Positions 39,661 through 51,690 of a stretch of 64,000 nucleotides of DNA are shown piece by piece. The stretch spans positions 20,188-84,187 of the forward strand of contig NW_027460411.1 in assembly GCF_050947875.1 (NCBI RefSeq). Direction: 5' to 3'. Both the position numbers and the translations under genes were made by a program. Numbering within the stretch: position 1 is the stretch's first letter; the number at the start of each line of letters is the position of its first letter. The stretch comes from Dermacentor variabilis (Eukaryota > Arthropoda > Arachnida > Ixodida > Ixodidae). The notes under the pieces are model-generated. The model did no database searches. It had not been told where the DNA came from and saw only the letters and a program-made list of their open reading frames with translations.

Positions 39661-41329
39661 TCGCAATACACTTTTCCGAAACTGAGACGCGTCGTATAAC
39701 ACTCGCGGCGCTTTACGTCGCTGCGCGCTCTCGCTGCAACGGTGGAAAAGGGTTGCATCGGTTTTTTTAGCACAGACAGTCCAGTGGGGCTTACGCTGCT
39801 CGCAATAAAGATATTTCTGAAACTGAGACGCGTCGCATAACACTCGGGGCGCTTTATCTGGCTGCGCGCTCTCGCTGCAACGGCAGAAAAGGGTTGCATC
39901 GGCATGTTTTGCACCGGCTGTCTACTGGGCCTTGCGCTGCTCGGAATACACTTCTCGGAAACTGACACGCGTCGCATCACACTCGTGGCGCTATATATCG
40001 CTGCGCGCACTCGCTACAACGGTAGAAAAGGGGTGCATCGCCTTGTTTGCACAGGCAGTCTACAGGGGCTTACGCTGCCCGCAATACACTGTTCGGAAAC
40101 TGAGACGCGGCGAATAACACTTGGGGCGCTTTATATCGCTGCGCGCACTCGCTACAACGGTAGAAAAGGGTTGCATCGCCTTGTTTTGCACAGGCAGCCT
40201 ACTGGGGCTTACGCTGCTCGCAATACACTTTTCCGAAACTGAGACGCGTCGCATAACAATGAGGGCTGTGTTTATCGCTGCGCGCTCTCACTGCTACGGT
40301 TAATAATGGTTGCATCGGTTTGTTTAGCACAGGCAGTCCACTGGGGCTTACACTGCTCGCAATAAAGATTTTTCTGAAACTGAGACGCGTCGTATAATAC
40401 TCGGGGTGCTTTATATCGCTGCGCGCTCTCGCAAAAATGGTAGAAAAGAGTTGCATTGACTTGTTTGCACAGGCAGTCTACAGGGGATTACGCTCCTCGC
40501 AATACACTTTTCAGAAACTGAGACGCGTCGCATAATACTCGGGGCGCTTTATATCACTGCGCGCTCTCGCTGCAACGGTTGAAAAGGGTTGCATCGGTTA
40601 GTTTTGCACAGGCTGTCTGCTGGGGCTTTCGCTGCTCGCAATAAAGACTTTTCTAAAACTGAGACGCGTCGCACAATACTCGGGGCGCTTTATATCACTG
40701 CGCGCTCTCGCTTCAACGGTAGAACAGGGTTGCATCGCCATGTTTTACACAGGTAGTCTACTGGGGCTTACGCGGCTTGCAATACACTTTGCGGAAATTG
40801 AGACGCGTCGCAAAACACTCGGGGCGCTATATATCGCTGCGCGCACTCGCTACAACGGTAGAAAAGGGTTGCATCGCCTTGTTTGCACAGGCAGTCTACA
40901 GGGGCTTACGCTGCTCGCAATACACTGTTCGGAAACTGAGACGCGGCGCATAACACTCGGGGCGCTTTATATCGCTGCGCGCTCTCGCTGCGACGGTAGA
41001 AAAGGTTTGCATCGGCTAGTTTTGCACAGGCTGTCTACTGGGGCTTACGCTGCTCGCAATACACTTTTCGGAAACTAAGACGCGTCACATAATACTCGGG
41101 GCGCTTTATATCGCTGCGCGCTCTCGCTACAATGGTAGAAAAGAGTTGCATTGCCTTGTTTGCACAGACAGTTTACTGGGGCTTACGCTGCTCGCAATAC
41201 ACTTTTCGGAAACTAAGACGCGTCACATAATACTCGGGGCGCTTTATATCGCTGCGCGCTCTCGCTACAATGGTAGAAAAGAGTTGCATTGCCTTGTTTG
41301 CACAGGCAGTCTACAAGGGCTTACGCTGC
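39661..41329. repeat. 1669-bp duplication inside HOR 3B, first unit
   Basis: Twelve monomers (12 x 139 = 1668) are repeated immediately downstream. Variants private to these two units, CTTTACGTCGCTGCG and CAGTCCAGTGGGGC, are absent from the corresponding place in copies A and C, so the duplication came after B diverged. The exchange point is the CTTACGCTGCTCGCAATACAC stretch at about 41320-41341. Confidence 0.9.
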
Positions 41330-42998
41330 TCGCAATACACTTTTCCGAAACTGGGACGCGTCGTATAACACTCGCGGCGCTTTACGTCGCTGCGCGCTCT
41401 CGCTGCAACGGTGGAAAAGGGTTGCATCGGTTTTTTTAGCACAGACAGTCCAGTGGGGCTTACGCTGCTCGCAATAAAGATATTTCTGAAACTGAGACGC
41501 GTCGCATAACACTCGGGGCGCTTTATCTGGCTGCGCGCTCTCGCTGCAACGGCAGAAAAGGGTTGCATCGGCATGTTTTGCACCGGCTGTCTACTGGGCC
41601 TTGCGCTGCTCGGAATACACTTCTCGGAAACTGACACGCGTCGCATCACACTCGTGGCGCTATATATCGCTGCGCGCACTCGCTACAACGGTAGAAAAGG
41701 GGTGCATCGCCTTGTTTGCACAGGCAGTCTACAGGGGCTTACGCTGCCCGCAATACACTGTTCGGAAACTGAGACGCGGCGAATAACACTTGGGGCGCTT
41801 TATATCGCTGCGCGCACTCGCTGCAACGGTAGAAAAGGGTTGCATCGCCTTGTTTTGCACAGGCAGCCTACTGGGGCTTACGCTGCTCGCAATACACTTT
41901 TCCGAAACTGAGACGCGTCGCATAACAATGAGGGCTGTGTTTATCGCTGCGCGCTCTCACTGCTACGGTTAATAATGGTTGCATCGGTTTGTTTAGCACA
42001 GGCAGTCCACTGGGGCTTACACTGCTCGCAATAAAGATTTTTCTGAAACTGAGACGCGTCGTATAATACTCGGGGTGCTTTATATCGCTGCGCGCTCTCG
42101 CAAAAATGGTAGAAAAGAGTTGCATTGACTTGTTTGCACAGGCAGTCTACAGGGGATTACGCTCCTCGCAATACACTTTTCAGAAACTGAGACGCGTCGC
42201 ATAATACTCGGGGCGCTTTATATCACTGCGCGCTCTCGCTGCAACGGTTGAAAAGGGTTGCATCGGTTAGTTTTGCACAGGCTGTCTGCTGGGGCTTTCG
42301 CTGCTCGCAATAAAGACTTTTCTAAAACTGAGACGCGTCGCACAATACTCGGGGCGCTTTATATCACTGCGCGCTCTCGCTTCAACGGTAGAACAGGGTT
42401 GCATCGCCATGTTTTACACAGGTAGTCTACTGGGGCTTACGCGGCTTGCAATACACTTTGCGGAAATTGAGACGCGTCGCAAAACACTCGGGGCGCTATA
42501 TATCGCTGCGCGCACTCGCTACAGCGGTAGAAAAGGGTTGCATCGCCTTGTTTGCACAGGCAGTCTACAGGGGCTTACGCTGCTCGCAATACACTGTTCG
42601 GAAACTGAGACGCGGCGCATAACACTCGGGGCGCTTTATATCGCTGCGCGCTCTCGCTGCGACGGTAGAAAAGGGTTGCATCGGCTAGTTTTGCACAGGC
42701 TGTCTACTGGGGCTTACGCTGCTCGCAATACACTTTTCGGAAACTAAGACGCGTCACATAATACTCGGGGCGCTTTATATCGCTGCGCGCTCTCGCTACA
42801 ATGGTAGAAAAGAGTTGCATTGCCTTGTTTGCACAGGCAGTTTACTGGGGCTTACGCTGCTCGCAATACACTTTTCGGAAACTAAGACGCGTCACATAAT
42901 ACTCGGGGCGCTTTATATCGCTGCGCGCTCTCGCTACAATGGTAGAAAAGAGTTGCATTGCCTTGTTTGCACAGGCAGTCTACAAGGGCTTACGCTGC
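41330..42998. repeat. 1669-bp duplication inside HOR 3B, second unit
   Basis: This is the second copy of the 12-monomer segment. It differs from the first by few substitutions, for example ACTGGGACGCG for ACTGAGACGCG near 41352, CTGCAACGG for CTACAACGG near 41822 and CTACAGCGG for CTACAACGG near 42520. After 42998 it continues into the HOR 3 order with CACTGTTCGG. Confidence 0.9.
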
Positions 42999-43199
42999 TC
43001 GCAATACACTGTTCGGAAACTGAGACGCGCCGCACAACACTCGGGGCGCTTTATATCGCTGCGCGCACTCGCTACAATGGTAGAAAAGGGTTGCATCGCC
43101 TTGTTTTGCAGAGGCAGTCTACTGGGGCTTACCCTGCTCGCAATACACTTTTCCGAAACTGAGACCCGTCGCATAACACTGAGGGCTGTTTATATCGCT

Positions 43200-44110
43200 G
43201 CGCGCTCTCACTGCAACGGTTATAAAGGGTTGCATCGGTTTGTTTAGCACAGGCAGTCCACTGGGGCTTACAGTGCTCGCAATAAAGATTTTTCTAAAAC
43301 TGAGACGCGTCGCACAATACTCGGGGCGCTTTATATCGCTGCACGCTCTCACTACAATGGTAGAAAAGAGTTGCATGGCCTTGTTTGCACAGGCAGTCTA
43401 CAGGGGCTTACGCTCCTCGCAATACACTTTTCGGAAACTGAGACGCGTCGCATAATACTCGCGGCGCTTTATATCGCTGCGCGCTCTCGCTACAACGGTA
43501 GAACAGGGTTGCATCGCCATGTTTTGCTCAGGCTGTCTACTGGGGCTTACGCTGCTCGCAATACACTTTTCGGAAACTGACACGCGTCGCATCACACTCG
43601 GGGCGCTATATATCGCTGCGCGCTCTCGCTGCAACGGTAGAAAAGGGTTGCATCGGCTAGTTTTGCACAGGCTGTCTACTACTGGGGCTTTCGCTGCTCG
43701 CAATAAAGACTTTTCTGAAACTGAGATACGTCGCATAAAACTCGGGGCGCTTTATATCGCTGCGCGCTGTCGTTGCATCGCTAGAAAAGGGTTGCATCTC
43801 CTTGTTTGCACAGGCAGATTACTGGGGCTTAGGCTGCTCGCAATACACTTTTCGGAGAAAAGTGTTGCATCTCCTTGTTTGCACAGGCAGTTTACTGGGG
43901 CTTAGGATGCTCGCAATACACTTTTCGGAAACTAAGACGCATCGCATAATACTCGGGGCGGTTTATATCGCTGCGCGCTCTCGCTACAATGGTAGAAAAG
44001 AGTTGCATTGACTTGTTTGCACAGGCAGTCTACAGGGGCTTACGCTCCTCGCAATACACTTTTCAGAAACTGAAACGCGTCGCATAATACTCGGGGCGGT
44101 TTATATCGCT
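43200..44110. repeat. 911-bp duplication inside HOR 3B, first unit
   Basis: The unit starts at GCGCGCTCTCACTGCAACGG and contains about six full monomers plus the 73-bp truncated monomer. It also holds a 3-bp insertion that gives CTGTCTACTACTGGGGC at about 43673. The next unit repeats all of this at an offset of 911 bp. Confidence 0.9.
43798..43870. repeat. Truncated 73-bp monomer, HOR 3B first unit
   Basis: It has the same TTTTCGGAGAAAAGTG junction as at 37461-37533, inherited through the HOR 3 and 911-bp duplications. Confidence 0.92.
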
Positions 44111-45021
44111 GCGCGCTCTCACTGCAACGGTTATAAAGGGTTGCATCGGTTTGTTTAGCACAGGCAGTCCACTGGGGCTTACAGTGCTCGCAATAAAGAT
44201 TTTTCTAAAACTGAGACGCGTCGCACAATACTCGGGGCGCTTTATATCGCTGCACGCTCTCACTACAATGGTAGAAAAGAGTTGCATGGCCTTGTTTGCA
44301 CAGGCAGTCTACAGGGGCTTACGCTCCTCGCAATACACTTTTCGGAAACTGAGACGCGTCGCATAATACTCGCGGCGCTTTATATCGCTGCGCGCTCTCG
44401 CTACAACGGTAGAACAGGGTTGCATCGCCATGTTTTGCTCAGGCTGTCTACTGGGGCTTACGCTGCTCGCAATACACTTTTCGGAAACTGACACGCGTCG
44501 CATCACACTCGGGGCGCTATATATCGCTGCGCGCTCTCGCTGCAACGGTAGAAAAGGGTTGCATCGGCTAGTTTTGCACAGGCTGTCTACTACTGGGGCT
44601 TTCGCTGCTCGCAATAAAGACTTTTCTGAAACTGAGATACGTCGCATAAAACTCGGGGCGCTTTATATCGCTGCGCGCTGTCGTTGCATCGCTAGAAAAG
44701 GGTTGCATCTCCTTGTTTGCACAGGCAGATTACTGGGGCTTAGGCTGCTCGCAATACACTTTTCGGAGAAAAGTGTTGCATCTCCTTGTTTGCACAGGCA
44801 GTTTACTGGGGCTTAGGATGCTCGCAATACACTTTTCGGAAACTAAGACGCATCGCATAATACTCGGGGCGGTTTATATCGCTGCGCGCTCTCGCTACAA
44901 TGGTAGAAAAGAGTTGCATTGACTTGTTTGCACAGGCAGTCTACAGGGGCTTACGCTCCTCGCAATACACTTTTCAGAAACTGAAACGCGTCGCATAATA
45001 CTCGGGGCGGTTTATATCGCT
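44111..45021. repeat. 911-bp duplication inside HOR 3B, second unit
   Basis: This is an exact-looking copy of 43200-44110, including the ACT insertion at about 44584, the truncated monomer at 44709-44781 and the ACTAAGACGCATCGC variant. Every translation over 60 codons that lies wholly inside both units is the same. Confidence 0.9.
44709..44781. repeat. Truncated 73-bp monomer, HOR 3B second unit
   Basis: It has the identical junction, 911 bp downstream of the previous one. Confidence 0.92.
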
Positions 45022-46371
45022 GCGCGCTCTCGCTATAATAGTAGAAAAGAGTTGCATTGACTTGTTTGCACAGGCAGTCTACAGGGGCTTACGCTCCTCG
45101 CAATACACTTTTCAGAAACTGAGACGCGTCCCATAATACTCGGGGCGCTTTATATCACTGCGCGCTCTCGCTACAACGGTAGAACAGGGTTGCATCGCCA
45201 TGTTTTGCACAGGCAGTCTACAGGGGCTTACGCTCCTCGCTATACACTTTTCGGAAACTGAGACGCGTCGCTTAATACTCGGGGCGCTTTATATCGCTGC
45301 GCGCTCTCGCTACAACGGTAGGACAGGGTTGCATCGCCTTGTTTTGCACAGGAAGTCCACTGGGGCTTATACGCTGCTCGCAATACACTTTTGGGAAACT
45401 GAGACGCGTCGCATAACACTCGAGGCGCTGTATATCGCTGTGCGCTATCGCTGCAACGGTAGAATAGGGTTGCATCGCCTTGTTTGCACAGGCAGTCTAC
45501 AGGGGCTTACGCTGCTCGCAATACACTGTTCGGAAACTGAGACGCGGCGCATAACACTCGGGACGCTTTAGATCGCTGCGCGCGCTCGCTACAACGGTAG
45601 AAAAGGGTTGCATTGCCTTGTTTGCACAGGCAGTCTACAGGGGCTTACGCTCCTCGCAATACACTTTTAGGAAACCGAGACGCGGCGCATAACACTCGAG
45701 GTGCTTTATCTGGCTGCGCGCTCTCGCTGCAACGGCAGAAAAGGGTTGCATCGCCATATTTTGCACAGGCAGTCTACTGGGGCTTACGCAGCTCGCAATG
45801 CACTTTTCGGAAACTGAGACGCGTCGCATGACACTCGGGGCGCTTTAGTCTGCGGCGTGCTCTCGCTACAAAGGTAGAAAAGGGTTGCATTGCCTTGTTT
45901 GCACAGGCAGTCTACAGGGGCTTACGCTTCTCGAAATACACTGTTCGGAAACTGAGACGCGGCGCATAACACTCGGGGCTCTTTATATCGCTGCGCGCTC
46001 TCGCTGCAACGGTAGAAAAGGGTTGCATCGGCTAGTTTTGCACAGGCTGTCTACTGGGGCTTTCGCTGATCGCAATACACTTTTCGGAAACTGAGACGCG
46101 TCGCATAATACTCGGGGCGCTTTATATCGCTGCGCGCTCTCGCTACAAAGGTAGAACAGGGTTGCAACGCCTTGTTTTGCAAAGGCAGTCTACTGGGGCT
46201 TATACGCTGCTCGCAATACACTTTTCGGAAACTGAGACGAGTCGCATAACACTCGAGGCGCTATATATCGCTGTGCGCTCTCCGCTGCAACGGTAGAAAA
46301 GGGTTGTATCGCCTTATTTTGCACAGGCAGCCTCCTGGGGCTTACGCTGCTCGCAATACACTTTTGCGAAA

Positions 46372-46929
46372 CTGAGACGCGTCGTATAACACTCGCGGCG
46401 CTTTACATCGCTACGCGCTCTCGCTCAAACGGCAGAAAAGGGTTGCATCGCCATGTTTTGCACAGGCAGTCTACTGGGGCTTACGCAGCTCGCAATGCAC
46501 TTTTCGGAAACTGAGACTCGTCGCAGAACACGCGGGGCGCTTTATAATGTGGCGCGCTCTCGCTACAACGGTAGAAAAGGGTTGCATCGCCATGTTTAAC
46601 ACAGGCAGTCTAGTGGGGCTTACCCTGCTCGCAATACACTTTTCGGTAACTGAGACGCGTCGCACAATACTCGGGGCGCTTTATATCGCTGCGCGCTCTC
46701 GCTACAACGGTAGAACTGGGTTGCATCGCCTTGTTTTGCAGAGGCCGTCCACTGGGGCTTATACGCTGCTCGCAATACACTTTTCGGAAACTGAGACGCG
46801 TCGCATAACACTCGAGGCGCTATATATCGCTGTGCGCTACAGCTGCAACGGTAGAATAGGGTTGCATCGCCTAGTTTTGGACAGGCAGCCTACTGGGGCT
46901 TACGCTGCTCGCAATACACTTTTCCAAAA
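46372..46929. repeat. 558-bp duplication inside HOR 3B, first unit
   Basis: Four monomers (556 bp plus 2) run from CTGAGACGCGTCGTATAACAC. They include GCTCAAACGGCAG, GAGACTCGTCGCAGAACACG, CATGTTTAACACAGG and GTGCGCTACAGCTGC. All four markers recur in the next unit. Confidence 0.9.
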
Positions 46930-47488
46930 CTGAGACGCGTCGTATAACACTCGCGGCGCTTTACATCGCTACGCGCTCTCGCTCAAACGGCAGAAAAGGG
47001 TTGCATCGCCATGTTTTGCACAGGCAGTCTACTGGGGCTTACGCAGCTCGCAATGCACTTTTCGGAAACTGAGACTCGTCGCAGAACACGCGGGGCGCTT
47101 TATAATGTGGCGCGCTCTCGCTACAACGGTAGAAAAGGGTTGCATCGCCATGTTTAACACAGGCAGTCTAGTGGGGCTTACCCTGCTCGCAATACACTTT
47201 TCGGTAACTGAGACGCGTCGCACAATACTCGGGGCGCTTTATATCGCTGCGCGCTCTCGCTACAACGGTAGAACAGGGTTGCATCGCCTTGTTTTGCAGA
47301 GGCCGTCCACTGGGGCTTATACGCTGCTCGCAATACACTTTTCGGAAACTGAGACGCGTCGCATAACACTCGAGGCGCTATATATCGCTGTGCGCTACAG
47401 CTGCAACGGTAGAATATGGGTTGCATCGCCTAGTTTTGGACAGGCAGCCTACTGGGGCTTACGCTGCTCGCAATACACTTTTCCAAAA
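46930..47488. repeat. 559-bp duplication inside HOR 3B, second unit
   Basis: This is the second copy of the four-monomer unit, one base longer because of AGAATATGGGTTGC near 47411, where the first unit has AGAATAGGGTTGC. The two copies otherwise differ by single substitutions such as AGAACTGGG against AGAACAGGG. Confidence 0.9.
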
Positions 47489-50400
47489 CTGAGACGCGTC
47501 GTATAACACTCGCGGCGCTTTACATCGCTGCGCGCTCTCGCTGCAACGGTGGAAAAGGGTTGCATCGGTTTTTTTAGCACAGACAGTCCACTGGGGCTTA
47601 CGCTGCCCGCAATAAAGATATTTCTGAAACTGAGACGCGTCGCATAACACTCGGGGCGCTTTATCTGGCTGCGCGCTCTCGCTGCAACGGCAGAAAAGGG
47701 TTGCATCGGCATGTTTTGCACCGGCTGTCTACTGGGCCTTGCGCTGCTCGCAATACACTTCTCGGAAACTGACACGCGTCGCATCACACTCGTGGCGCTA
47801 TATATCGCTGCGCGCACTCGCTACAACGGTAGAAAAGGGGTGCATCGCCTTGTTTGCACAGGCAGTCTACAGGGGCTTACGCTGCCCGCAATACACTGTT
47901 CGGAAACTGAGACGCGGCGAATAACACTTGGGGCGCTTTATATCGCTGCGCGCACTCGCTACAACGGTAGAAAAGGGTTGCATCGCCTTGTTTTGCACAG
48001 GCAGCCTACTGGGGCTTACGCTGCTCGCAATACACTTTTCCGAAACTGAGACGCGTCGCATAACAATGAGGGCTGTGTTTATCGCTGCGCGCTCTCACTG
48101 CTACGGGTAATAATGGTTGCATCGGTTTGTTTAGCGCAGGCAGTCCACTGGGGCTTACACTGCTCGAAATAAAGATTTTTCTGAAACTGAGACGCGTCGT
48201 ATAATACTCGGGGTGCTTTATATCGCTGCGCGCTCTCGCAAAAATGGTAGAAAAGAGTTGCATTGACTTGTTTGCACAGGCAGTCTACAGGGGCTTACGC
48301 TCCTCGCAATACACTTTTCAGAAACTGAGACGCGTCGCATAATACTCGGGGTGCTCTATATCACTGCGCGCTCTCGCTGCAACGGTTGAAAAGGGTTGCA
48401 TCGGTTAGTTTTGTACAGGCTGTCTGCTGGGGCTTTCGCTGCTCGCAATAAAGACTTTTCTAAAACTGAGACGCGTCGCACAATACTCGGGGCGCTTTAT
48501 ATCACTGCGCGCTCTCGCTTCAACGGTAGAACAGGGTTGCATCGCCATGTTTTACACAGGTAGTCTACTGGGGCTTACGCGGCTTGCAATACACTTTGCG
48601 GAAATTGAGACGCGTCGCAAAACACTCGGGGCGCTATATATCGCTGCGCGCACTCGCTACAACGGTAGAAAAGGGTTGCATCGCCTTGTTTGCACAGGCA
48701 GTCTACAGGGGCTTACGCTGCTCGCAATACACTGTTCGGAAACTGAGACGCGGCGCATAACACTCGGGGCGCTTTATATCGCTGCGCGCTCTCGCTGCGA
48801 CGGTAGAAAAGGGTTGCATCGGCTAGTTTTGCACAGGCTGTCTACTGGGGCTTACGCTGCTCGCAATACACTTTTCGGAAACTAAGACGCGTCACATAAT
48901 ACTCGGGGCGCTTTATATCGCTGCGCGCTCTCGCTACAATGGTAGAAAAGAGTTGCATTGCCTTGTTTGCACAGGCAGTTTACTGGGGCTTACGCTGCTC
49001 GCAATACACTTTTCGGAAACTAAGACGCGTCACATAATACTCGGGGCGCTTTATATCGCTGCGCGCTCTCGCTACAATGGTAGAAAAGAGTTGCATTGCC
49101 TTGTTTGCACAGGCAGTCTACAAGGGCTTGCGCTGCTCGCAATACACTGTTCGGAAACTGAGACGCGCCGCACAACACTCGGGGCGCTTTATATCGCTGC
49201 GCGCACTCGCTACAATGGTAGAAAAGGGTTGCATCGCCTTGTTTTGCACAGGCAGCCTACTGGGGCTTACGCTGCTCGCAATACACTTTTCCGAAACTGA
49301 GACCCGTCGCATAACACTGAGGGCTGTTTATATCGCTGCGCGCTCTCACTGCAACGGTTATAAAGGGTTGCATCGGTTTGTTTAGCACAGGCAGTCCACT
49401 GGGGCTTACAGTGCTCGCAATAAAGATTTTTCTAAAACTGAGACGCGTCGCACAGTACTCGGGGCGCTTTATATCGCTGCACGCTCTCACTACAATGGTA
49501 GAAAAGAGTTGCATGGCCTTGTTTGCACAGGCAGTCTACAGGGGCTTACGCTCCTCGCAATACACTTTTCGGAAACTGAGACGCGTCGCATAATACTCGC
49601 GGCGCTTTATATCGCTGCGCGCTCTCGCTACAACGGTAGAACAGGGTTGCATCGCCATGTTTTGCTCAGGCTGTCTACTGGGGCTTACGCTGCTCGCAAT
49701 ACACTTTTCGGAAACTGACACGCGTCGCATCACACTCGGGGCGCTATATATCGCTGCGCGCTCTCGCTGCAACGGTAGAAAAGGGTTGCATCGGCTAGTT
49801 TTGCACAGGCTGTCTACTGGGGCTTTCGCTGCTCGCAATAAAGACTTTTCTGAAACTGAGATACGTCGCATAAAACTCGGGGCGCTTTATATCGCTGCGC
49901 GCTGTCGTTGCATCGCTAGAAAAGGGTTGCATCTCCTTGTTTGCACAGGCAGATTACTGGGGCTTAGGCTGCTCGCAATACACTTTTCGGAGAAAAGTGT
50001 TGCATCTCCTTGTTTGCACAGGCAGTTTACTGGGGCTTAGGCTGCTCGCAATACACTTTTCGGAAACTAAGACGCGTCGCATAATACTCGGGGCGGTTTA
50101 TATCGCTGCGCGCTCTCGCTACAATGGTAGAAAAGAGTTGCATTGACTTGTTTGCACAGGCAGTCTACAGGGGCTTACGCTCCTCGCAATACACTTCTCA
50201 GAAACTGAGACGCGTCGCATAATACTCGGGGCGGTTTATATCGCTGCGCTCTCTCGCTACAATGGTAGAAAAGAGTTGCATTGACTTGTTTGCACAGGCA
50301 GTCTACAGGGGCTTACGCTCCTCGCAATACACTTTTCAGAAACTGAGACGCGTCCCATAATACTCGGGGCGCTTTATATCACTGCGCGCTCTCGCTACAA

Positions 50401-51690
50401 CGGTAGAACAGGGTTGCATCGCCATGTTTTGCACAGGCAGTCTACAGCGGCTTACGCTCCTCGCAATACACTTTTCGGAAACTGAGACGCGTCGCTTAAT
50501 ACTCGGGGCGCTTTATATCGCTGCGCGCTCTCGCTACAACGGTAGGACAGGGTTGCATCGCCTTGTTTTGCACAGGAAGTCCACTGGGGCTTATACGCTG
50601 CTCGCAATACACTTTTCGGAAACTGAGACGCGGCGCATAACACTCGAGGTGCTTTATCTGGCTGCGCGCTCTCGCTGCAACGGCAGAAAAGGGTTGCATC
50701 GCCATATTTTGCACAGGCAGTCTACTGGGGCTTACGCAGCTCGCAATGCACTTTTCGGAAACTGAGACGCGTCGCATGACACTCGGGGCGCTTTAGACTG
50801 CGGCGTGCTCTCGCTACAACGGTAGAAAAGGGTTGCATTGCCTTGTTTGCACAGGCAGTCTACAGGGGCTTACGCTTCTCGCAATACACTGTTCGGAAAC
50901 TGAGACGCGGCGCATAACACTCGGGGCTCTTTATATCGCTGCGCGCTCTCGCTGCAACGGTAGAAAAGGGTTGCATCGGCTAGTTTTGCACAGACTGTCT
51001 ACTGGGGCTTTCGCTGATCGCAATACACTTTTCGGAAACTGAGACGCGTCGCATAATACTCGGGGCGCTTTATATCGCTGCGCGCTCTCGCTACAAAGGT
51101 AGAACAGGGTTGCAACGCCTTGTTTTGCAAAGGCAGTCTACTGGGGCTTATACGCTGCTCGCAATACACTTTTCGGAAACTGAGACGAGTCGCATAACAC
51201 TCGAGGCGCTATATATCGCTGTGCGCTCTCCGCTGCAACGGTAGAAAAGGGTTGTATCGCCTTATTTTGCACAGGCAGTCTCCTGGGGCTTACGCTGCTC
51301 GCAATACACTTTTGCGAAACTGAGACGCGTCGTATAACACTCGCGGCGCTTTACATCGCTACGCGCTCTCGCTCAAACGGCAGAAAAGGGTTGCATCGCC
51401 ATGTTTTGCACAGGCAGTCTACTGGGGCTTACGCAGCTCGCAATGCACTTTTCGGAAACTGAGACGCGTCGTAGAACACGCGGGGCGCTTTATAATGCGG
51501 CGCGCTCTCGCTACAACGGTAGAAAAGGGTTGCATCGCCATGTTTAACACAGGCAGTCTAGTGGGGCTTACCCTGCTCGCAACACACTTTTCGGTAACTG
51601 AGACGCGCCGCACAATACTCGGGGCGCTTTATATCGCTGCGCGCTCTCGCTACAACGGTAGAACAGGGTTGCATCGCCTTGTTTTGCACA
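47468..51690. repeat. Higher-order repeat 3, copy C (partial, ~4.2 kb)
   Basis: Copy C repeats the HOR 3 marker order: GGTAATAATGG at about 48107, GCGGCTTGCAATAC at about 48580, the truncated monomer at 49933, GCGTCGCTTAATAC at about 50489 and CATGTTTAACACAGG at about 51539. It has the two extra monomers missing from A, but about 50620 joins GGAAACTGAG to GCGGCGCATAACACTCGAGG and so loses two others. Similarity to A and B fades near 51690 at CACACGCCGTTTACTTGGGC. Confidence 0.84.
49933..50005. repeat. Truncated 73-bp monomer, HOR 3C
   Basis: It has the identical junction in copy C. The four instances mark a single ancestral deletion spread by HOR amplification. Confidence 0.92.

Larger units (their letters stand above)
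39661..47467. repeat. Higher-order repeat 3, copy B, expanded (7807 bp)
   Basis: Copy B carries the same ordered markers as copies A and C but is 3.4 kb longer. Three internal tandem duplications account for most of this: 1669 bp at 39661-42998, 911 bp at 43200-45021 and 558-559 bp at 46372-47488. Removing them leaves about 4.67 kb, which is copy A plus the two monomers A lacks. All the duplications are in monomer register. Confidence 0.87.
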
